Below are positions 24,646-33,773 of a stretch of DNA of 64,000 nucleotides, piece after piece; within the stretch, counting starts at the first letter, position 1, and each line of letters starts with the position of its first letter. The notes below the pieces were generated by a model that worked only from the letters and a program-made list of their open reading frames with translations, did no database searches and was not told the origin of the DNA. Location: assembly GCA_009746045.1 (NCBI GenBank), contig RPFO01000164.1, forward strand, positions 3,729,740-3,793,739. The letters run 5' to 3'. The stretch comes from Mesostigma viride. Its lineage: Eukaryota > Streptophyta > Mesostigmatophyceae > Mesostigmatales > Mesostigmataceae. Position numbers and translations under genes: made by a program.

Positions 24646-25383
24646 AAGTTAGTAAAAGGGGAGAGAATGCAGAAGGATGCGAGCGTTGGCGTACCTCTCA
24701 TGCCTTGGAAGACGACGCACGCGCCCGCTTGGTTGCGTCGGCTGTGGTGACCGTTGGCTGCGCCCGTTTGGCCGAGGGGTCGTCCTGCGCTGTCGCTTCC
24801 TCGAGAGAGCCAGTTGAGGAGGGCATCATGTCGAGATCATGGGGTAGGACCGGCAGCCGTGCCGCCGGAGCAGGTATGACAACGAGGACAACAGGAGCAA
24901 TAAAGAGTTAGATAGAGAAAAAAGGTGTCCCATTCCAGGGGTTATGCTGGGGGGAAGCCTGCATTGCACCATCCGTGACTGCAATGTCAGGTTGGGTCTG
25001 TATCGGGTGTCATGGTGACTTCCGGTCACCGAGTTATGCGAGAGCCTGTTCCTCAGCAGGATCGCATGGGTGTAAAGGGTGAGTAGAAACAGCACTACCA
25101 GGAAGCGTCCAGCTTCCTGAGCTGTTCTACCACTATTCCAGGTCCATTTGTAGTGAGCCGTCACGCTATTCTGTATGCCTCTAGGCATCAGCCGTACTTC
25201 CTGTACGCCTTGCCAGCCGACATCACAGATAGCGTGGCGGCTCAAGGACCAAATGAAAGTTGCTTATATGGGTATCGTTAGACGCACCTTTTCACGGCGA
25301 ATCCGTTGGTATGTCGCTGGTCTCGGATGGCCGAAGCTATCGCCTGCTATCCTATTGTGGGCTTGTTCAATATTGTGGGCTAT
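24646..25383 (-). other. LINE 5' region
   Basis: About 740 bp upstream of the endonuclease within the TSD boundaries. No ORF1 is recognisable. The element may be 5'-truncated, or ORF1 may have decayed beyond recognition. Confidence 0.45.
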
Positions 25384-25405
25384 ACCGGCCCACAATATTG
25401 AACAA
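25363..25405. repeat. Inverted repeat at LINE 5' junction
   Basis: Perfect 18-bp arms (25363-25380 and 25388-25405) with a 7-bp spacer; the right arm is the target LTR sequence GCCCACAATATTGAACAA. It is an inverted copy of target DNA at the LINE 5' end. See finding. Confidence 0.8.
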
Positions 25406-25575
25406 TTGATACGTCACTGGACCAGGTAACAACCAGTCAAAAGGGTCCTAACCGCACCTAAACGTAGGAACGACAACAGTCGTAACCACGGATTGTTTCG
25501 GAGTAGCTGAGGCTACCAAGAACGTAAGGCCTCTATTTACGGCCGTAATAACACAGTTTGTTACGCGCCGTAACA
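25384..25575 (-). repeat. Element A, 5' LTR (second piece)
   Basis: Continues the LTR interrupted at 12277, starting with the repeated 16-bp LINE target and ending GTAACA. It is followed by CCTAG, the element A target duplication. Confidence 0.8.
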
Positions 25576-25802
25576 CCTAGCTCTTGTATAGCCATGATGA
25601 TCTTCCTCCCCCGTGCCAGGATCCCCCCTCCTTATTAGGCGGGTTGAACCTGAGACAGCATGGTGGTGCGGGTGCCCTGGTGCACCTAGAGCACGGGTAG
25701 CTTACATTCCCACCCTTGCATGAAGTAGCCTAGGATGTATTAAAAGCCATATGCCCCTTCTCAGGGATATGTGCTACATTGACTCCCAACGGAGTGATGT
25801 TG

Positions 25803-25849
<47 letters not shown>
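25576..25849 (+). mobile_element. ORF1-only retroposon copy 1, right part (3' end)
   Basis: Continues the 3' UTR broken at 2021. It carries the conserved block CCCTTGCATGAAGTAGC, CCCCTTCTCAGGGATATG and the terminal hairpin ACTCC-CAAC-GGAGT (25782-25795), then a tail of about 16 ATA triplets (25803-25849). It ends at the 13-bp TSD (25850-25862). Confidence 0.75.
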
Positions 25850-25854
<5 letters not shown>

Positions 25855-25862
25855 TGACAGAA

Positions 25863-26003
25863 TCAGCAACCAAATAACCAAGATCCGCAGTGAATTCTAG
25901 GTTACTTGTAAGTGAGTGTTGGGTGGGCTGGGTGGCGCGGGCCGGCTGGCGACCACCCACAAGTCGCGGCAGTCAAAACACAGTGCCACACCGCGCTAGA
26001 AGC
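25863..26003. other. Intervening DNA, nothing recognised
   Basis: Short stretch after the retroposon target duplication; no frame or repeat end recognised. Confidence 0.4.
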
Positions 26004-26119
26004 CAGTTCACGCCTTAAGTTGGGTTTTCGCTAGTACAGCCAGCAGCCTTAAGTTGGGTTCGCCATGCAGCCAACTGCGACCCAACTTAAGCCAACCCAA
26101 CTTAAGGCGTGAATGACTG
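26004..26119. mobile_element. Foldback MITE, TTAAGTTGGG family
   Basis: About 116-bp element with inverted ends CACGCCTTAAGTTGGGTT / AACCCAACTTAAGGCGTG and further internal copies of the same word. The right side ends GACTG-TA. It is related to the 85-bp element at 62034-62118. TA target and CAGT ends fit a Tc1/mariner-type MITE. Confidence 0.55.
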
Positions 26120-26123
26120 TATA

Positions 26124-26262
26124 ATAAACCTGTCGGTTCACCGGCGCGGGAATAAACTCACTCAACTCAACGCCGCGCAAGATCCACCATGTCGGTACGC
26201 CGTAATAACCCTGTCGGTACGCCGGCGCGGGAATAAACTCAACTCAACTCAACTCCGGACAA
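26124..26262. repeat. Short tandem duplication
   Basis: Two to three imperfect copies of a ~40-bp unit containing CCTGTCGGT, CGGCGCGGGAATAAACTC and ACTCAACTCAAC. Confidence 0.55.
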
Positions 26263-26407
26263 GAAAGAAGAAGAGAGTCTACCTTGACGTTGAGGCCCCT
26301 CAACTTCAGCGAATTGTACAAGACGCCTGTGATTGGCCATCAACAACTATTGTCACGGTTTTTTCCGTACTTATTGCCAAGCGTTTTAATCAGATTGGAA
26401 TCCGGTA

Positions 26408-27316
26408 CAGTCATTCCCGCGTTAAGTTGCGATCGCCCCCTAAAACTTGGCGCCGCAACTTAACGCGGGAACGCAACTTAACGGTAGAATTAGGCTAGCA
26501 GCCCACCACCTCCTACTCTGACGGACTTCTATACGGCATTCGACAGATCTCGTCAAGCCCGATCCAGCTGCAGCGTCAAAGCCTGCCAAAGTCCATTTTC
26601 CAGGCCAGATATTTTGGACAAAGGCGGGCTGCAAAACACGCCGTGGGCAGCCACGCGCGGTGCCTGCGTTTTATACTACAAATGTGTGTTTAACCCTCTG
26701 ACTTCGGCTCTCTTTTTGGCAGGTTACTTAATTGCCAGCCGGCTTCACGTTTGAATGTGACAAAACATGGGAACAGTCGTGAGGGAAGCTTCATTTACTG
26801 TCAATGGCCTGCATGTAAACAATGATGATAATAACAGCATGGAGGCCACAGTCATAGTGCAGGCAGCGAGACTGCCTGTGGCCTCAACGACCTTGTCTTT
26901 GCCCTTCTGTGGTGCATTCGGCATCAGTGATGGTGGTAATTTCCGGCAAGATGTACTCTCAATTACCGTAACAGACCCTACATGGTCGTGGATTCTTATG
27001 TACCGCAGCCCACAGACTGCAAAACTGAATTTGTAAGGTTGCATTCGCGCTTTTCACCTAAGCCAGCAGGCGGGGAAATTTGCGCGCCAGTGGGGCTTGC
27101 GTATTTTGCCGCCTGAAATCCCGTAGCGGGTCCGGACTTCGCAAAAAATGGCCTCCTGCGCGGCCAAAAATGGCCTGACACCTACAAATTGAGTCATTAC
27201 CGCGTTAAGTTGCGATGGCCTCCATGCTTAAGTTGCGGTCGCCCCCCAAACTTCGGCGCCGCAACTTAACGCGGGAACGCAACCTTAAGAAACGCAACTT
27301 AACGCGGGAATGACTG
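26408..27316. mobile_element. TA-flanked DNA transposon, non-autonomous
   Basis: 909-bp element bounded by TA (26406-26407, 27317-27318) with terminal inverted repeats beginning CAGTCATTCCCGCGTTAAGT. Extra inverted copies of CGCAACTTAACGCGGGAA lie near both ends, giving a complex subterminal foldback. A short internal plus-strand frame (26767-27036) has no transposase features. Likely a Tc1/mariner-type non-autonomous element. Confidence 0.65.
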
Positions 27317-27318
27317 TA

Positions 27319-28290
27319 CTGTTGTTGCACGTTGTTGTCGTAAACGTGACTTTGGGGGTTGTCCATGTAAATCCTGCGTTTTTCCAATTCCATACCGTGG
27401 GGGATCGTATCTAAACATATGAAAAACCGTATATTAGAAAGAATCCAGGAGGAAGATCCAAGTCATGGAAAAAAATCCGGGCTGCTTCTTGTCAGCACTT
27501 GTGATTTGAACCACAGAAGGACAACGCGATTCGGGGCTTTGCGTCCTATATTCACAAGAGCCACGTCAAGAACATGCTTGGTCCAGTAGACACTCGTGGC
27601 CGCCCTTTGTTGCACTCGTTTGCGCCCTTGTTATTCAGCAATATTCAGATCTGAGGATATCCTGCTGTTCAGGGAAGTGCAAGGACAGTTCCGCGCCGTC
27701 AATCAGCGCAATGCTTTTTTGGAATGTTTATAAATCCCTTTACCTTTGGACTTGATTCAGGTAAACCGAGCGAGGGGAAGGCCGGAGTCGCCAAAGAAAT
27801 GGGTTCCCAGTCGCCAAAGGCGAATCCCTAGTCGCCAAAGGTGAAATCGGGCAGCATAAGCGGATTTTTTCACTGTTGTGTCAGCTAGAAGAATAAGCAA
27901 ACCTGCTTGCAGACCGGCCAGCCTGCGTGACTGGCTTTGATCAATGATCAGTCAGGAACTCAGGATCCTCTTTACCTTACTGAAAGAAAAGAGAAAATAA
28001 GAGAATAAGCAATAAGCAGCTGGCGAGATGGCGGCCGGTACACTTGAGCACCTCTGTATTATTTCATGAATTCATCGCGCACTCTTTAAGGCTTTTTGCC
28101 GCGTCGATGGCTGCTGTTGTGCGAGCCTTCCTGAATACTAAGAATAGCAGATTGTGACGCCAGTGAACCGACGAAGCTCCGTAGCTTTGGCTTTTTAATG
28201 GCATTGCTGTCAGTCGGGACATTTGCGGGCTAGAATAGGAAAGCCTACAGTACAAAATGCATCATTGATGTTATGAGTGGGACGAACATG
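27319..28290. other. Intergenic DNA with AGTCGCCAAAG repeats
   Basis: No gene recognised. AGTCGCCAAAG occurs three times at 27786-27840. The same word occurs in inverted orientation at 56071-56160, so this is a dispersed short repeat. Confidence 0.45.
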
Positions 28291-28313
28291 AGCAATGGCA
28301 GCACGCAGAATTT

Positions 28314-29165
28314 TTGTCTGCGCTGCCTCCATTAGCGGATTATGCAACGGCCAGGGAGCGGGCTGATGCTTATTCACGCGTGGTATCCCGCAAGGGCGCT
28401 ATCAACAAGAGCAACAATCAGAACTGCACACTTTACCCGCCAGGAGGCCCTTCCCACAAGATGCGGTATGCGACGCGGACGTGCAGCTGCACCCGCTGTC
28501 TCGATGTCATCAACGAGGGCGGCCGTGAAGCCGACCTTGCTGGCGGTGACGAAATTCTCCGTGATGGCACCGACGAACAGCTGCTTGGTGGCAGCCCCGA
28601 ATCCGGCGCTGAAAAGCTGCACAGCGAGAGCCAGGATCTCGGCACTGAGGACTACCAGTGCCCGTTCCTTGTCAAGTATCTTGTGTGTCATGCCACGTTG
28701 AAGACCGGGATGTACACGCTGCGCGATGCTCCACACGCATTGCCGGATGATGCCCCAGGAGGCTCAGTGCCCACTCCTCAGAAGATTGTGAAATTCACCA
28801 ACGAGCTGAAGGAGAAGCTGAAACCTTTGATGGTCGACGCAGGGCTTCAACCGAGCGCTGCTCGCAATCTATTTTGAACCCAGAATCCCGACATGCCGCT
28901 GTCTTCGCTTGGCCAGTGTCAGAATGCGAGCAGGCGGATGCGCAGGGAGGATGGCAACAACAACAACGAGCTGGATAAAATGAGCGTGTACATTCAGGGC
29001 AAGCTATGCCGCGATGATCTGGATGATCATGCCTTTTACTTCTTCGGCGTCCCCGAGCACGAGGATGGCACACCTAGATTAGGGCTCAGAGATGGGGTCG
29101 TGTACGGCGATGGAGACCCTGCTCGTGGCGATGACGGCGTCTTCACTCTGATGATCACCACAAAG
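28314..29165 (+). pseudogene. FAR1/MULE-like N-terminal fragment
   Basis: One frame runs from about 28269 to 29165 with a single in-frame TGA at 28875-28877. It encodes a Cys-rich part (CSCTRCLDVI), LVKYLVCH, a basic helix LKEKLKPLMVDAGLQPS, then DDHAFYFFGVPEHEDG and FTLMITTK. The order loosely resembles the region before the transposase core in FAR1/MULE proteins, but no DDE core is present. It ends at AAAG|GTAAAT, a good splice donor, so more exons may once have followed. No ATG opens the frame, so its start is upstream or in another exon. The family call is weak; it may be an unrelated host exon. Confidence 0.3.
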
Positions 29166-30075
29166 GTAAATTGTATTGATCAGGATAACGGCATGGGAGG
29201 GAACTTTGTACATTGCTGGCATATGCTTAGGGATGATGGCTTCTAATGATTCAGCTCTTCCTCAGTTTATCACCCACCTCCACCTGCCCGCCCGCCCGCC
29301 CGCCCGCCCGCCCGCCACAAACCAACCAACCAACCACCTGCCCACCAAACAGCCAGTTAACCAGCCAATCTATCAGCCAATAAATCAGCCAGCTATCACG
29401 CCACTCTCTATCACCCATTGCGTCTATTCATGGCACGCTGTCGGGCACAATTTTCTTTCGTTGGCCCACTGCTGAAAAGGCAATAGTGCCATGTGTGGCC
29501 GCAGCAGTGCCATGGTCATCAGGGTAACTATGGTTGTTTCGCTACCTTAGCAGCCAAAGTGTCTCTAAAATCGACCTCTGACATGTAATATAGGACCATG
29601 GCTATGCTAATTCTGATTTATTTTCGGATAGGAAGTTGGGTTGGTTACTTTGACTGTTATTGCTGACTGTGTTGTGCTGTTGCATTTTGTGCATTTTTTA
29701 AGCGCACATGTATGTTTAGTTATTTCTATTGAATGCAGGGAAAAGCTCCACAGTGGTATCCAAGGCTTTTCCGAAGACCATGGGCATTTTCTGTCCACTA
29801 GATAGCAAGCTTTGCACGTATTCCGAGTAGCCTTGCTTATGTGTTGCACAGGGCAGAGCTATGCTTGCACATGCGTAGTGGCAACATGTCTTGCTGTTTT
29901 CAGTTTCTGCCAAGCATAACCAGTCCCATTGTCATTGCCATATGTTACGGAGGCATCCTAGGAGTAAGATGACCAATGGCAGACTTGGAAAACAGCCGTG
30001 TCTGCTTCCTCATACAGTGTGAGATGTCATGTTAAGTGAGACAAAGTTCTATGGGTGTGGAAAATTTTAAGTCGC
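29166..30075. other. Possible intron or intergenic DNA with CCCG/CCAA repeats
   Basis: Contains a (CCCG)n run and (CCAA)n run at about 29286-29340. No further exon of the preceding frame is recognisable. Confidence 0.4.
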
Positions 30076-30205
30076 TCCCCCCCCCCCCCAACCCCCCCCC
30101 CCCAACCCACCCCACCCACCCACCCACCCACCCACCCACCCACCCACCCACCCACCCACCCACCCACCCACCCACCCACCCACCCACCCACCCACCCACC
30201 CACCC
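30076..30205. repeat. Poly-C and (CCCA)n microsatellite
   Basis: C homopolymer runs followed by more than 20 CCCA units. Length is likely unstable and prone to assembly error. Confidence 0.95.
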
Positions 30206-30317
30206 CACCCCACGGTACCCTATTTGGACAAGTTTGCTTTTGGTACCAATTGATGTAATAGATAAACGATGTTATTAAGCATTTATTTTCTCAAACATGC
30301 CATAATTGACACATCGA

Positions 30318-30354
30318 TCCAGATTTCTGGCCTGTGCTGGTTGTCTCATTGATA
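30318..30354. repeat. Solo inverted-repeat end, TA-flanked family
   Basis: AGATTTCTGGCCTGTGCTGG...TCATTGATA matches the terminal repeat of the 30639-31555 element. A more diverged version follows at about 30390-30434. No interior sequence accompanies either. Confidence 0.5.
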
Positions 30355-30638
30355 TTAAGTGATGTTAATATAACCCTATATGTCATAGAGCCCTCCAGAT
30401 ATCTGACCCGCGCCGACCAGTTTCCTCGTTGATAAATCGCCCTATCGCGGAATCTATGGCATAGGTTCCAGTTGGTAGCTAGTTCGAACCCTGATTTTTC
30501 TGGCTACCGTGAGTTCTCGCATATTTTCGCGTACAGGCCGTTGGCAGCATTTAGTCCATTTGCTGCCTTTCTTGAGGATAACAGTTTCTGACAACTTAAT
30601 TAATTACTGATAAATACACGTAGGCTGCGTCACATGTA

Positions 30639-31555
30639 TCAAAGAGACAACCAGCGCAGGCCAGAAATCGGGAGAATCCGGACCATGGTAGCTCGAGCCT
30701 GCCGTTATCTTTTCCGCGTTTTCGAGTCGTTCAGGATGATGAAGATGAATGGTGATGGAAATGTGTATCCTTGTGCATTGAAATTATGGCTGGCTTACGT
30801 GTGGAGCGACTAGATGACCTAGACGGTGGGGCCGGAAACAGCATGCTTGATCAGGGCGTGTGTTTCTAGCCTAACTGGCCGGGAGTGTCTAGTGGTGAGC
30901 ACCATTGCTGCGATCGCTCTCCCACCATTTACGAGGAAATACCCGCAAATGGAAAACCACTGAAAAGGTCTAGCTAGTCAGTCATCACGTTAGCCATGCC
31001 ATGATTCCAAACGTCCAAGAACTGCACACGGTGCAAAGGCAAAAAGCCGGAGGACAGCACTTTCAAATGTGCGGCGGGAACCAAAAGCCCGCGGATGCCA
31101 GAAAACATCGTGTTGCGGCAGCGACGCGACGATGTGGACAACGAATCCAGTGCCAAGCTCGGAACGGCCGCAAAGGAGATCTGGCATCACAGGGTTCAGA
31201 TGTGCGGAGATACTATGCGATCCAGCCGGTCCACGACCTGTTTGTAGAGCTTGTGCCAAGGGGCAGCACCGAACAGATGTGGGTGACGTTGCAAAAAACA
31301 TCGGACTTGACGGAGCATAATGGCTCGGTCATAGTCTTTGACCAATAAACGCTGCAAGAGTTCAACAAGAGTCGTGATGAAATCAACACGATAAGAACAA
31401 AGACGGGAAAAACGATGTAACTGAGAAAGAACAACACCATATTTTGCTGTGTGGCATGTATGAACGACTCGAAAACGCGGAAAAGATAACGGCAGGCTCG
31501 AGCTACCATGGTCCGGATTCTCCCGATTTCTGGCCTGCGCTGGTTGTCTCTTTGA
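30639..31555. mobile_element. TA-flanked transposon with 95-bp inverted repeats
   Basis: Complete 917-bp element: TA at 30637-30638 and 31556-31557, and ends TCAAAGAGACAACCAGCGCA inverted at the right. The terminal inverted repeats are identical over 95 bp by direct comparison. Interior frames in both strands lack transposase motifs, so it is non-autonomous. Partial copies lie at 181-627, 783-822, 30318-30354, 31889-31926, 45424-45462, 45599-45613, 53728-53810 and 55788-56000. The TA duplication suggests Tc1/mariner-type mobilisation. Confidence 0.75.
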
Positions 31556-31557
31556 TA

Positions 31558-31866
31558 ATAACCCGGAAAGGAGAACTTTTGCAGTTGGACTGTAGGTGTC
31601 AGTTGGCGATGCCTTAATTAATTAATTAATTAATTAATTAGACTCGTGCTCCCGTTGGGGAGTCGCGGAGCATTAACCCCGATAGATGGATGGATGGGTG
31701 CAAACAGCGATGCCTTAGGATCAGGAGACGTCCGTCCTATAGTCAGCAAAAGTTGGTGCGAGAGGTCCCCAGTTCGATTCCGGCCTGGATTCATTTGCAG
31801 ATCGCGTTTTCCGCGGACCGGCACTGAACGCAAATGGTTTTTACCTTTGCGGCGTGCCAAATCAGA
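31558..31866 (+). mobile_element. tRNA-related SINE-like repeat, interrupted
   Basis: Matches 62608-62813 except for a 90-bp insertion at 31617-31706. A pol III B-box-like word AGTTCGATTCC (31771-31781) follows an A-box-like TAGTCAGCAAAAG, with a tRNA-like GGTGCGAGAGGTCCCC between. The unrelated 3' part runs to CCAAATCAGAA. It lacks a poly(A) tail, so the SINE class call is tentative. Confidence 0.45.
31617..31706 (-). mobile_element. 90-bp LINE/SINE tail insertion
   Basis: Antisense 5'-truncated insertion flanked by the 11-bp TSD GCGATGCCTTA (31606-31616, 31707-31717). It has a (TTAA)-type tail, hairpin CTCCC-CAAC-GGGAG (31649-31662, complement) and the block GGGGTTAATGCTCCG. Same family as 918-1036. 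Confidence 0.75.
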
Positions 31867-31888
31867 AATTAGAATAATCCTCAGTTAT

Positions 31889-31926
31889 TTCTCCCGATTT
31901 CTGGCCTGCGCTGGTTGTCTCCTTGA
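31889..31926. repeat. Solo inverted-repeat end, TA-flanked family
   Basis: 38 bp identical to the consensus terminal repeat (CTCCCGATTTCTGGCCTGCG ... CCTTGA) followed by TA. Confidence 0.6.
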
Positions 31927-31928
31927 TA

Positions 31929-32107
31929 ATCCTCAGTCATTGATTATTAGGCACGCCAGTGCGTCACATGGGCCGGTGCCAACAAAGGAACCTCCAACCC
32001 CCATACATTACAAGGAGGGAGCGGGCGCCCCTGACTAGCATGCACTAGCCTAGACCTCTCATGCTGCCATGAGTGGGCAGCTAGGCCACAGAGCGCTCTC
32101 GCCGCAT
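31929..32107. other. Intervening DNA and LINE target
   Basis: No gene recognised. The last 11 bp (TCTCGCCGCAT, 32097-32107) are the left target duplication of the LINE copy spanning to 45350. Confidence 0.5.
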
Positions 32108-32151
32108 TAAAAAAAATTAAATTAAATTCAATTAAATTAAATTATAACATG

Positions 32152-32165
32152 CCTCCGTGGGGAGG
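32152..32165 (-). promoter_or_regulatory. LINE 3' hairpin
   Basis: The sense strand reads CCTCC-CCAC-GGAGG, a perfect 5-bp stem, preceded by TGTGCTACATGA and followed by CATGTTATAATTT and the AT tail. The identical hairpin in LINE copy a is at 32411-32424. Confidence 0.65.
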
Positions 32166-32384
32166 TCATGTAGCACATATTTCATGATGGATGGGGTGGA
32201 GGAAGCCGCGTGATCGAACTATCCTAACTCTATCTAGAAAAGCCTAACTACACTACTCATCAAAACGCCTCCTCCGCTTGGGGGGAGGTGGCTTGCCCAC
32301 AGGGTCGGGCGTGTGCGCCTTGACAATCTTCTTCCACCGCGTCTTGTCCTGCATGGCAGTCCAAAGACGGGAGAGGGAGTGGAT

Positions 32385-33254
32385 TAAAAATTAAATTAAA
32401 TTATAACATGCCTCCGTGGGGAGGTCATGTAGCACATATTTCATGATGGATGGGGTGGAGGAAGCCGCGTGATCGAACTATCCTAACTCTATCTAGAAAA
32501 GCCTAACTACACTACTCATCAAAACGCCTCCTCCGCTTGGGGGGAGGTGGCTTGCCCACAGGGTCGGGCGTGTGTGCCTTGACAATCTTCTTCCACCGCT
32601 CCTTGTCCTGCATGGCAGTCCAAAGACGGGAGAGAGAGTGGATGCGGTACTCAAACTGGGCTGGGACCACTAGGTCGTCCAGCAACATCTGGGTATAGGT
32701 CATGGCATGTTTCCCTACCTTTTTAGGAATGTTCTTGGGGCCAGGCCAGGTCAAAATGTGCCGCCCCGGTTGGCCGAGCCGCTGGGGACCGGCCAGACCA
32801 AGGGCGGTGTCGACCTGGCTGGTGCGAGCAAGATGTCCTACAAATGCTATCCTACGCTGTCTAATCTCGTCCGAAATACGCGGCATACCGTGATACAAAG
32901 ACTCTAAGGACCTACGCTGAGAAAACCCGACATTCAGGACCTGTCGGAGCATCCGGGTTACCGTGCCGTCTAGCTTGGCTGCCAGTGTTGCCGTGAGTGT
33001 CCATGCCTCGGCGCCATACGTGAGCACCGTGAGGACGAGGACCTTGAAGAGCATGCGCTTGCGGTGCTCGTCCAGGCCCTTGGAGCGCCAGTAGGTGTTG
33101 AGCGAACGGAGCTTGGCCCAGGAAAGGCCGATGCGGGTGTCCACATCGTCGGCAGTGTCCGGAAGCCAACTCCCCAACAGCTTGAAGCGGTCGCGGAGTG
33201 GGACCTCCGTCCCGTCTAGCAGGCGCGGCAGCGGTGGGCGAGTGGAGTGGAGTG
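32385..33254 (-). mobile_element. LINE copy a, inserted into copy b
   Basis: 5'-truncated LINE copy (tail at 32385-32410). TSD GAGGGAGTGGAT at 32373-32384 and 33255-33266. Homology to the full LINE stops at 33241, followed by about 13 bp of GTGGA filler. The insertion point is the same nucleotide of the LINE sequence that is hit at 46189 by the ORF1-only element. Confidence 0.75.
32512..33240 (-). pseudogene. LINE ORF2 C-terminus (copy a)
   Basis: Open 221-residue frame carrying the RT thumb and C-terminal part: LLGSWLPDTADDVDTRIG, MLFKVLVLTVLTYGAEAWTL, a histidine block, and the natural protein end KPPPPKRRRRFDE. It shows the intact C-terminus that is interrupted in the 45908-52309 copy. 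Truncated at its 5' side, so no RT catalytic motifs remain. The TYGAEAWTL-type block is common in non-LTR RTs of RTE/CR1-like groups, but the clade is not assigned. Confidence 0.7.
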
Positions 33255-33266
33255 GAGGGAGTGGAT

Positions 33267-33773
33267 GCGGTGCTCAAACTGGGCTGGGACCACTAGGTCG
33301 TCCAGCAACATCTGAACGTAGTTGGTGACAGGTTTCCCTACCCTTTTGGGAATGTCCGCGGGGCCAGGCCAGGTCAGAATGTGCCGCCGCCCTGGCTGTC
33401 CAAGCCGCTGGGGGCCGGCCAGACCAAGGGTGGTGTCGACCTGGCCAGCTGGTTGGCCAGCTGGTGCGGGCAAGGTGTCCTACAAATGCTATCCTACGCT
33501 GCCTAATCTCGTCCGAAACACGAGGCATGCCATGATACAAAGACTCTGATGACGGACGCTCGGAAAAACCTATACGTGCCGGAGCATCCTATAAACGGTG
33601 CCGTCGAGCCGAGCTGCCAGTTTGGGTGGGAGGGTCCACGCCTCGGCGCCATACGTGAGCACCGTGAGGACGAGGACCTTGAAGAGCATGCGCTTGCGGT
33701 GCCCGTCCAGGCCCTTCGAGCGCCAGTAAGGTGTGAGCGAACGGAGCTTGGCCCAGGCAAGGCCGATGCGGGT
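33267..33773 (-). pseudogene. LINE ORF2 fragment (copy b), 3' side
   Basis: Same RT thumb region as copy a but more diverged; frames 33779-33570 and 33540-33216 show TRIGLAWAKLRSL and DEIRQRRIAFVGHLARTS. Frames are shifted several times, so this is the older copy. Its continuation beyond the hAT insertion is at 45059-45350. Confidence 0.65.

Larger units (their letters stand above)
12278..25383 (-). mobile_element. L1-type LINE, split by Copia-1
   Basis: Minus-strand non-LTR retrotransposon of about 5.2 kb after subtracting the Copia insertion at 14891-22743. The 16-bp TSD ACCGGCCCACAATATT (12262-12277 and 25384-25399) marks a target-primed insertion into the LTR of element A. Order in element sense: about 740 bp of 5' sequence, APE-type endonuclease (24645-23774), reverse transcriptase (23711-22744 and 14874-13510), then a Cys-rich, W-rich C-terminus (12950-12361). 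This layout is like plant L1 elements. An AATAAA hexamer lies at 12299-12304 (complement), about 20 nt before the 3' end. The A tail is almost absent. Confidence 0.8.
2022..25575 (-). mobile_element. LTR element A (pol not recognised), nested
   Basis: LTR retrotransposon fossil on the minus strand. LTRs of about 625 bp start TGTTAC and end GTAACA, and the 5-bp TSD CCTAG flanks the whole. A polypurine tract (pyrimidine-rich 2647-2660 on the plus strand) adjoins the left LTR, which is therefore the 3' LTR. A retropepsin-like motif and gag-like repeats are visible, but no reverse transcriptase or integrase. The LTRs differ very little by eye, so the insertion looks fairly young. The element is broken, and a LINE of about 5 kb plus Copia-1 occupy its right LTR. 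Possibly a non-autonomous Gypsy-type or gag-only element. Confidence 0.75.

Noticed and set aside
25803-25852. (ATA)n run as an independent microsatellite.
   Set aside because: It sits exactly between the retroposon hairpin and the target duplication, so it is the retroposon tail.
26767-27036. 90-residue frame inside the 909-bp TA-flanked element.
   Set aside because: No helix-turn-helix or DDE features; too short for a mariner transposase.
30036-30278. Pro-Thr-His repeat protein.
   Set aside because: Translation of the (CCCA)n microsatellite.
30450-30500. A-box/B-box-like pair (TGGCATAGG and AGTTCGAACCC).
   Set aside because: Spacing of about 23 bp is too short for a tRNA or SINE promoter, and no repeat partner is seen.
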